This document shows, in pieces, positions 58,413 to 64,000 of a stretch of 64,000 nt of DNA. The stretch comes from Clostridium sp. OM02-18AC. GTDB taxonomy: Bacteria; Bacillota; Clostridia; Lachnospirales; Lachnospiraceae. Numbering within the stretch: position 1 is the first letter of the stretch; the number at the start of each line of letters is the position of its first letter. The position numbers and the translations under genes are program-made. The stretch lies in contig NZ_QULW01000007.1 in NCBI RefSeq assembly GCF_003481825.1, forward strand, positions 88,536 to 152,535, given 5' to 3'. Under the pieces are notes generated by a model, which had not been told where the DNA came from, did not search any database, and worked only from the letters and a program-made list of their open reading frames with translations.

Positions 58413-60142
58413 TGAAGCATAAAAAAGTTTTTCAATTTCATTCGATCCGCCACCGGATCATGCTGATCTTTGTAGGGCTTATGGCGGCGATGCTTTTTGC
58501 CATCTGGGGGGTCAATTCCTGGTGGCTGGAGCGCTATTATGTGGATCAGAAACTGAAGGTGATGGAAGAGGCTTATACCGATATTGATACAGTCATCCAG
58601 GAAAAGGTCGGGGAAAATGAAAATATCGGAGATGTCCTGAAATCAGAGCTGGAGCAGGAGTGGGAAATCTGGAAGCAGACGGCAAAAGGCGAGGAAGATT
58701 CCGATAACGCCGATGCTTCAGGTGAAGCATCCGGCGCAGACACACCGAAAGAATCTTCAAATCAGGCTGACGAGGTTCCGGCAGAAGATCTTCCGGCTGG
58801 CCTGCCGCAGGAACAGGGAACGCTTCTTGGGACGATCCGCAGCTACAGTGAGCAGAACAACATTGCCATGACCCTGATCGACAGTGATACGGGAAAAGCC
58901 CTGATCACATCCGGGCGTGACAGTGACTTCCTGACCCAGAAGCTGCAGCGCTATGTACTGGGCAAGGGGCAGAAGCACATGCAGGTGTTAAAACAGCACG
59001 ACAATTATGTGGTTGAGAAGAACATGGATTTCCGTTCCAGCGGCACATATATGGAGAGCTGGGGCTATTTTTCCGACAACCGGACCATGTTCATCATGTC
59101 CATGCCGCTTGCAAGCATCCGGGAGAGCGTGGAGTTGTCCAACCGGTTTACTACCTGGGTCGGTCTGATCGCGCTGGTATTTGGAAGTGCCCTGATGTGC
59201 TTTGTGACCAACCGTATCACCAAGCCGATCTTGAAATTATCTTCTCTGTCCGAGGAAATGTCAAAGCTGAACTTTGATGTTGCTTATGAGGACGACGCAG
59301 AGGATGAGGTCGGTATTCTGGGGCGCAGCATGAACTCGCTGTCCCACAGCTTGAAAGATGCCATTGGTGCGCTGCAGGCTGCGAACAAACAGCTGCAGCA
59401 CGATATTGATGAAAAAATCCAGATCGATGAGATGCGAAAGGAATTCATCGCGAATGTTTCCCATGAATTAAAGACGCCGATCGCGCTGATCCAGGGCTAT
59501 GCAGAAGGCCTTTGCGACGGCATGTGTGAGGATGTGGAAAGCCGCAATTACTACTGCGAGGTCATCATGGATGAAGCCAACAAGATGAATAAGATGGTGC
59601 GTCAGCTGCTGACCTTGACGGCTTTGGAATTCGGAAACGATACCCCGAGTATCGAAGCCTTCGATGTTTCAGAACTGGTTCATGACCTGATCAATTCCTC
59701 CAGCATCCTGATCCAGCAGAATGAGGCAAAGGTAACCGTGGACATGCCGGAGATTCTCATGGTCATGGGTGATGAATTCAAGATCGAGGAGGTTGTGACG
59801 AACTATCTCACCAATGCCATGAACCATCTTGGCGGAGAACACCAGATCCGCATCTGGAGTGATGTAACCGACAAAGTGGCGAAGATTCATGTATACAATA
59901 ATGGCAATCCAATCCCGGAGGAAGACCTGCCGAACCTGTGGACGAAATTCTACAAGGTGGACAAGGCCCGCACCCGCGCTTACGGCGGAAGCGGCATCGG
60001 ACTTTCCATCGTCAAGGCAATCATGGAAGCCCATCACCAACAGTATGGCGTGGCAAACCGGGAAGACGGCGTGGAGTTCTGGTTTACGCTGGCGCTTGCG
60101 CCGGAAATTCCGGAAGATCAGGAACCGGCAGAAAATCCATAA
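58412..60142 (+). CDS. Membrane sensor histidine kinase
   Basis: 576 aa. Two membrane helices (residues ~17-36 and ~248-267) enclose an extracytoplasmic sensor of ~210 residues, which contains an acidic, Ser/Ala/Glu/Pro-rich insert at ~93-135. A HAMP linker (NRITKPILKLSSLSEEMSKLNF) follows, then the phospho-acceptor His351 in ANVSHELKTPIALIQGYAEG, the N-box NYLTNAMNHL and the G-box GGSGIGLSIVKAIMEAH. Partner of the response regulator directly upstream. Confidence 0.94.
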   Translation: MKHKKVFQFHSIRHRIMLIFVGLMAAMLFAIWGVNSWWLERYYVDQKLKVMEEAYTDIDTVIQEKVGENENIGDVLKSELEQEWEIWKQTAKGEEDSDNADASGEASGADTPKESSNQADEVPAEDLPAGLPQEQGTLLGTIRSYSEQNNIAMTLIDSDTGKALITSGRDSDFLTQKLQRYVLGKGQKHMQVLKQHDNYVVEKNMDFRSSGTYMESWGYFSDNRTMFIMSMPLASIRESVELSNRFTTWVGLIALVFGSALMCFVTNRITKPILKLSSLSEEMSKLNFDVAYEDDAEDEVGILGRSMNSLSHSLKDAIGALQAANKQLQHDIDEKIQIDEMRKEFIANVSHELKTPIALIQGYAEGLCDGMCEDVESRNYYCEVIMDEANKMNKMVRQLLTLTALEFGNDTPSIEAFDVSELVHDLINSSSILIQQNEAKVTVDMPEILMVMGDEFKIEEVVTNYLTNAMNHLGGEHQIRIWSDVTDKVAKIHVYNNGNPIPEEDLPNLWTKFYKVDKARTRAYGGSGIGLSIVKAIMEAHHQQYGVANREDGVEFWFTLALAPEIPEDQEPAENP

Positions 60143-60275
60143 CGGCGAAGCTTTAGAAAAGTCCCAAAACTGACAGCCCTAGAAGAAACCTGGCAGAAAC
60201 ACAGGACGGCATTTCCGGCGAAAAAGAACAAAAGAAAATAGAGAGACGGGAGGCTGAGAACCGTCAGAACGCAGC

Positions 60276-60695
60276 TTGTTAAATGGACCGCTGGAAAAAT
60301 ATATGGCAGTGGAGCGTTACTCCCATGTGATGCATATCGGTTCTACAGTAGGCGGTCAGATCCGACCAGAATATGATGCGGTCGATGCGGTCGATGCACT
60401 TTTGCCGGCAGGCACCCTTTCCGGAGCACCAAAGTTTAGGACCTGTGAGATCATCCAGGAGCTGGAGGGCGGCAGGCGCGGCATTTACGGCGGAGCTATC
60501 GGGTATCTGGATTTCTCAGGAAACCTGGATGTCTGCATTGCGATCCGCATCGCTTATGCCAAGAAAGGCAAGGTCTATGCTCGTTCCGGCGCCGGAATTG
60601 TGGCTGACAGTGTCCCGGAAAGTGAATATCAGGAATGTCTGAATAAGGCAAAGCAGATTCCATTCAGGCTGGGATTGATCTTGCAAAAGAAATGA
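60276..60695 (+). pseudogene. trpE remnant: last third of anthranilate synthase component I
   Basis: About 138 codons of a ~490-aa enzyme remain. The chorismate-binding end is well preserved: [74 protein letters not shown]. The N-terminal two thirds are absent upstream and no ATG fits the start (only TTG). The frame ends in residues (RLGLILQKK) unlike TrpE because it runs into a trpD remnant in another frame. Confidence 0.9.
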
Positions 60696-60754
60696 TCGAC
60701 AGCGGAAAAGCTGCCGCACAGCTGAAAAAATTTGTGGAGTTGTCGAATCAGTAG
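60665..60754 (+). pseudogene. trpD remnant: last ~29 codons of anthranilate phosphoribosyltransferase
   Basis: Read in the frame beginning at 60665: [20 protein letters not shown] and KKFVELSNQ then stop, matching the C-terminal end of TrpD (LAKEAIDSGKA...L..FIELSN). It follows the trpE fragment directly, so trpG and most of trpD have been deleted at the junction near 60650-60665. Confidence 0.7.
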
Positions 60755-60796
60755 ATGGAAATTATGCAATGCAATTGAAAATTCCGCAGAATACCG

Positions 60797-61264
60797 TTGT
60801 GGCAGCAGATTTCTGTTCCGGTTCTGCGCAAAGACTTTACGGTGGATTCCTATATGATCGACCAGGCAAAGGTCTTTGGTGCGTCGGCCGTGCTTCTGAT
60901 CTGTGCGATCCTGGACGATGGCGAGCTTCGCGAGTATATGGCACAGGCAAAAGCGCTGGGACTTTCTGTGCTGGTAGAAGCTCACGATGCAAATGAGGTG
61001 GAGCGTGCCTTAAAAGCAGGTGCTTCGGTGATCGGTGTCAACAACCGGGATCTCAGAACCTTTGAAGTGGATGTAACGAATTCCGTATGCCTGCGCAAGA
61101 TGGTGCCGCCAGAAGTTGTATTTGTGTCAGAAAGCGGCATTCGTGGGTCGGAAGATACGAAGGTTTTGTATGAAAATGGAACGGACGCAGTGCTGATCGG
61201 GGAAATCCTGATGCGCAGTCCGGATAAAAAGGCAGCACTGGCGCAGTTTCGACAGAAACGATAA
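60797..61264 (+). pseudogene. trpC remnant: C-terminal ~155 codons of indole-3-glycerol-phosphate synthase
   Basis: SVPVLRKDFTVDSYMIDQA, GASAVLLICAILDD, LVEAHDANEVERAL, GASVIGVNNRDLRTFEVD and VFVSESGIRGSEDT are all TrpC active-site segments. About the first 100 residues, including the N-terminal catalytic lysine and substrate loop, are missing, and the 40 bases between the trpD remnant and this fragment contain no recognisable TrpC start. Not functional. Confidence 0.9.
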
Positions 61265-61411
61265 ACGGAGAAGTGCGCTGCAATGCGTAAGCAGTAACAG
61301 AAAAACATGCTGTAATATGCAGAAGAAAATCCGTTGCTGTTTGCGCAACGTGTGAACAGTAACGAAAATCAGGCATGCAGCAGAAAACATAGGAAAATGG
61401 GAGCAAGAAAC

Positions 61412-62028
61412 GTGACAAAAATAAAAATCTGCGGCCTAAGACGCCCGGAAGATATTCAGGCAGTCAATCAATATTTCCCGGATTATGCAGGCTTCGTATT
61501 TGCTCCGGGGAAATGTCAAATTACCCCGGGACAGGCAGAAAAGCTTTCCAGAATGTTGAATCCAAATATTTGCCCGGTAGGCGTTTTTGTGAATGAATCC
61601 GAAGATATTATCTGCCGCCTGGCAGACTCCGGCGTGATCCGTGCGATCCAGTTCCATGGCCAGGAGACAGAAGAACAGATCCACCGGATGAAAAACCGCT
61701 TCCCGGATATTCCGGTGATCCGTGCAGTGTCCATGAAACAGGATCATGAATTAAAACGCTGGGATGCAAGTGAAGCGGATTATCTTTTACTGGATGCCGG
61801 AAGCGGCGGAACCGGACATACCTTCGATCACAGCCTGATCACGCAGGCAGGAGCAATTCAAAACCATGGTTTTTAGCTGGCGGTATGCGGGCAGACAATG
61901 TGCGGGAAGTAATTCAGACGTTTCATCCGTTTGGAGTAGACTGCAGCAGCGGAGTGGAAACAGAAGGAATGAAAAACCCGGTGAAAATCCGGCAGACCAT
62001 AGAAAATGTACGAAAGCCATTTTCATGA
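61412..62028 (+). pseudogene. trpF: trpF with a single-base frameshift near the 3' end
   Basis: Phosphoribosylanthranilate isomerase. GTG start at 61412 after GGGAGCAAG; VTKIKICGLRRPEDIQAVN, DYAGFVFAPGKCQITPGQA, IQFHGQETEEQI and LLLDAGSGGTGHTFDH are intact. At the A-run at ~61860 the frame changes: the reading frame stops at 61876, while the next frame continues LAGGMRADNVREVIQTFHPFGVDCSSGVETEG to 62028, the normal C-terminus with the phosphate-binding loop. One missing A explains it; a sequencing error in the run is possible, but the neighbouring trp genes are clearly deleted too. Confidence 0.88.
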
Positions 62029-62045
62029 AAAGTGAAGTGTGATAG

Positions 62046-62086
62046 AATCAAAAGCATCTGGGAAAATCAGGTGCTTTTTGATTTTT
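62046..62086 (+). terminator. Terminator after the trp remnants
   Basis: Stem AATCAAAAGCA/TGCTTTTTGATT followed by TTTT. It probably ended the original trp transcript or an internal part of it. Confidence 0.75.
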
Positions 62087-62114
62087 CGACAAATCACATT
62101 AGGAGGAGAAGGTT

Positions 62115-63671
62115 ATGGAAATCAGAAATGACCAGGACTGGAAACAGGATATTCCGGCGTTTCGGGAAAAAACAGCTGCATTTTATGCTGGAGAACTCAG
62201 TAAGGATGCTTACAAAGGTTTTTCAGGTTTATATGGAAGTTATGCACAGAAAGGCGGCAAGGCCAGCATGCTGCGCCTGCGTATGACCGGTGGCTGTGTG
62301 ACAAAGGAAAAACTGAAATTTGTTGCAGATACGATCCGGAAATATCAGCTGCACAAGGCACACTTTACTACCTGCCAGACCATTCAGCTGCATGATCTGG
62401 ATGGGGCAATCGTTGCCGATATTATGGAACAGGCTCTGGATGTTGGAATCGTCACCATGGGAGGAGGTGGAGACTTTCCGCGTAATGTGACCTGCAGTCC
62501 GCTTTCTGGTGTAGAGAAGGAAGAATATTTCAATGTACTGCCATGGGCAAAGGCAGCAGGCGAATACCTGATGGGCTTTATCCGTGCGGAAAAAATGCCG
62601 CGTAAGCTGAAAGTGGCTTTTTCCAGTTCTCCAAAGAATCTCTCCCATGCGACTTACCGGGATCTCGGCTTTGCAGCCCGCCCGGATGGATGCTTTGATG
62701 TTTATAGCGCGGGAGGACTTGGAAACAATCCGCGTTTTGGCGTACTGATCGCAGAGGCAGTAAAACCGGAAGATATCTGCTATTACATCAAGGCAATGTG
62801 GCTGACCTTCCGCGCCTATGGAAATTATGAAAATCGTGGTAAAGCCAGAAGCCGCTATATGCAGGAAAGTCTCGGTGGTGCAGAAAATTACAGAAAAGCA
62901 TTTCTGGAAAAGCTGGATGAGGTCTATGCGTCTGGCGAGGATCTGAAGCTTCGGGTTCAGAAAATGGAAGTGAATAAGACCGGAGATGGCAGCACGGTTT
63001 CTGATAGCCGTGCTTTGGAACAGAAACAGGAAGGCCTTTATACTGTGCTGTGGCATCCGATCGGAGGACAGCCGGATCTTTCTGTACTGTGTGCGCTCAG
63101 CGATGCGCTTCAGAAAATGGATGAAGCAGAAATGCGCCTTGCACCGGATGAGACTGCGTATATCATCAATCTGACTGGCGAAGAGGCTAAAAAAGTTCTG
63201 GCGATCACAGCGGATAATACTGCCAAGACCGAGTTTGAGGCATCCGTAAGCTGCATCGGTGCATCGGTCTGCCAGGTCGGCGTGCGGGATTCCCAGGCAC
63301 TTTTGCAGGCGTGCGTAAAAGCAGTGCGGGAAGCAGACCTTCCGGCAGATGCACTTCCGAAAATCCATATTTCCGGATGCCCGTCCTCCTGTGGTACACA
63401 CCAGACCGGTGTCCTGGGATTTCGCGGAGCTGCAAAGAGGGTAAATGACAAAACGGAATCTGCGTTTCTTCTATACTTAAATGGATGTGAGGAACAGGGA
63501 AAGGAAAAGATGGGAGAAGAACTGGGGACGATTCTGGAAAGTCAGATTCCAGAGTTTTTAGTAATGCTCGGAAAGACCGTTGCAGAAACTTCACTCAGCT
63601 TCACTCAGTGGAACCTTGAAAATCCAGATGGAGTAAGAAAGGCAGCGGCTTCATTCATAGCGATGCAGTAG
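62115..63671 (+). CDS. Siroheme/[4Fe-4S] sulfite or nitrite reductase (NirA/SiR family)
   Basis: 518 aa, two ferredoxin-like half domains. Seen: SMLRLRMTGGCVTKEKL and the HFTTCQTIQLHDL segment, GGGGDFPRNVTCSPLSG, GNNPRFGVL, and the cluster motifs CIGASVCQVGVRDSQ and ISGCPSSCGTHQTG that bind the 4Fe-4S/siroheme pair. It reduces sulfite to sulfide or nitrite to ammonia with ferredoxin-type electrons. AGGAGGAGA precedes ATG. It stands alone; no sulfate-activation or nitrate genes are near, so the choice of substrate is open. Confidence 0.92.
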   Translation: MEIRNDQDWKQDIPAFREKTAAFYAGELSKDAYKGFSGLYGSYAQKGGKASMLRLRMTGGCVTKEKLKFVADTIRKYQLHKAHFTTCQTIQLHDLDGAIVADIMEQALDVGIVTMGGGGDFPRNVTCSPLSGVEKEEYFNVLPWAKAAGEYLMGFIRAEKMPRKLKVAFSSSPKNLSHATYRDLGFAARPDGCFDVYSAGGLGNNPRFGVLIAEAVKPEDICYYIKAMWLTFRAYGNYENRGKARSRYMQESLGGAENYRKAFLEKLDEVYASGEDLKLRVQKMEVNKTGDGSTVSDSRALEQKQEGLYTVLWHPIGGQPDLSVLCALSDALQKMDEAEMRLAPDETAYIINLTGEEAKKVLAITADNTAKTEFEASVSCIGASVCQVGVRDSQALLQACVKAVREADLPADALPKIHISGCPSSCGTHQTGVLGFRGAAKRVNDKTESAFLLYLNGCEEQGKEKMGEELGTILESQIPEFLVMLGKTVAETSLSFTQWNLENPDGVRKAAASFIAMQ

Positions 63672-63788
63672 GTCAGAAGTTCCATACATATGGGAAAAAA
63701 CATGTTTTCCACGATTTCCGCGAAAAAGGTGAATTACAAAAGTAAATTCCACTTTGCGCAAAAAAATGAAAAAAGTTGAAAAATACTG

Positions 63789-63817
63789 TTGACATTTGTC
63801 GTGACATTTGATATTAT
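63789..63817 (+). promoter_or_regulatory. Strong promoter P1 of a downstream (probable rRNA) operon
   Basis: TTGACA, 17-bp spacer, TATTAT (an overlapping TATAAT lies three bases on). A GCCCCGT/ACGGGGC hairpin follows at 63825-63842. The gene-free stretch 63672-64000 holds P1, P2 and a leader. Confidence 0.7.
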
Positions 63818-63882
63818 AATCCTCGCCCCGTGAGAACGGGGCAGGGAAATGAAAAACTTCCAAAAATAAATTAAAAAAGTTG

Positions 63883-63911
63883 TTGACAAAGCGAAAACAA
63901 TGTGATAACAT
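63883..63911 (+). promoter_or_regulatory. Strong promoter P2 with A/T-rich upstream element and boxA-like leader
   Basis: TTGACA, 17-bp spacer, TAACAT, preceded by an A/T tract (AAAAATAAATTAAAAAAG) like an UP element. Downstream are a GTTGCTG/CAGCAA hairpin and TGAACCTTGAAAA (63943-63955), which resembles the boxA/leader sequences before clostridial 16S rRNA genes. No coding frame follows. An rRNA operon beginning beyond base 64000 is the best reading. Confidence 0.65.
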
Positions 63912-64000
63912 ATAACACGTTGCTGCTGAGAACAACAGCAAATGAACCTTGAAAATGAAAGATTGAACAGTGTTTAAAACCCTGAAAATTCTAATAAAAA

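Noticed and set aside
62229..63401. A 390-codon minus-strand frame opposite the siroheme reductase
   Set aside because: Antisense shadow; no domain motifs and no ribosome site.
1..64000. tRNA genes, CRISPR arrays, integrases or transposases
   Set aside because: I looked for repeat-spacer arrays, TTC-loop signatures and recombinase motifs and saw none, including at both borders of the island.

Overview
The window looks like chromosome from an anaerobic, spore-forming Firmicute, most likely a Lachnospiraceae-type Clostridium. The signs are a germination protease (gpr), RNase J, the ireB-ruvX-DUF1292 cluster, a MetAP with an N-terminal SEC-C zinc motif, a giant 2-hydroxyacyl-CoA-dehydratase-activase-like protein, anaerobic B12 genes, strong AGGAGG-type ribosome binding sites and sigma-A promoters with 16-17 bp spacers. 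This assignment is an inference from gene content. I saw no tRNA, rRNA, CRISPR or transposase gene. The last ~200 bases look like the tandem promoters and leader of an rRNA operon that starts just beyond the window.

Layout. 1-6.1 kb: the C-terminal part of an SNF2 helicase, a P1 (DmpA-type) peptidase and an ECF transporter S component behind a long structured leader, and a divergent NMT1-type ABC importer. 6.2-11.3 kb: map and the 1419-aa activase-like protein. 11.4-22.2 kb: a likely acquired island (below). 22.3-36.6 kb: corA, a pseudo-rhomboid, pyk, lysA, two ~200-bp palindromic elements, an HTH gene, a truncated D-cysteine desulfhydrase, ychF, rpsT, gpr, a TauE-like permease, prmA-rsmE and iscS-like/thiI. 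36.7-44.5 kb: a His-less HPr-like protein, mtaB, ireB-ruvX-DUF1292, RNase J, a short MltG-like protein and trmR-trhP. 44.7-49.5 kb: five B12 genes. 49.6-60.1 kb: RSH (p)ppGpp enzyme, MBL hydrolase, hemZ, hisS, aspS and a two-component pair. 60.3-62.0 kb: a decayed trp operon. 62.1-63.7 kb: a siroheme sulfite/nitrite reductase.

The most interesting region is 11.4-22.2 kb. A LacI-type regulator is divergent from one operon encoding a LarA-family (nickel-pincer racemase/epimerase) homologue, a lipoprotein binding protein, two different permeases, two different ATPases, and a GlpA-like FAD dehydrogenase / FAD-NAD oxidoreductase / DUF1667 iron-sulfur trio. The simplest reading is a complete module: import a 2-hydroxy acid (or related organic or sulfonic acid), invert its stereocentre with the nickel enzyme, then oxidise it with the flavin/Fe-S complex, under substrate control by the LacI protein. 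Three sequence facts make it stand out. The two ATPases carry complementary defects that predict one working and one dead ATP site. Two matching LacI-type palindromes lie about 157 bp apart. The whole island is bracketed by a ~158-bp direct repeat of the leader of the neighbouring activase gene, which marks its borders. The substrate cannot be read from the sequence.
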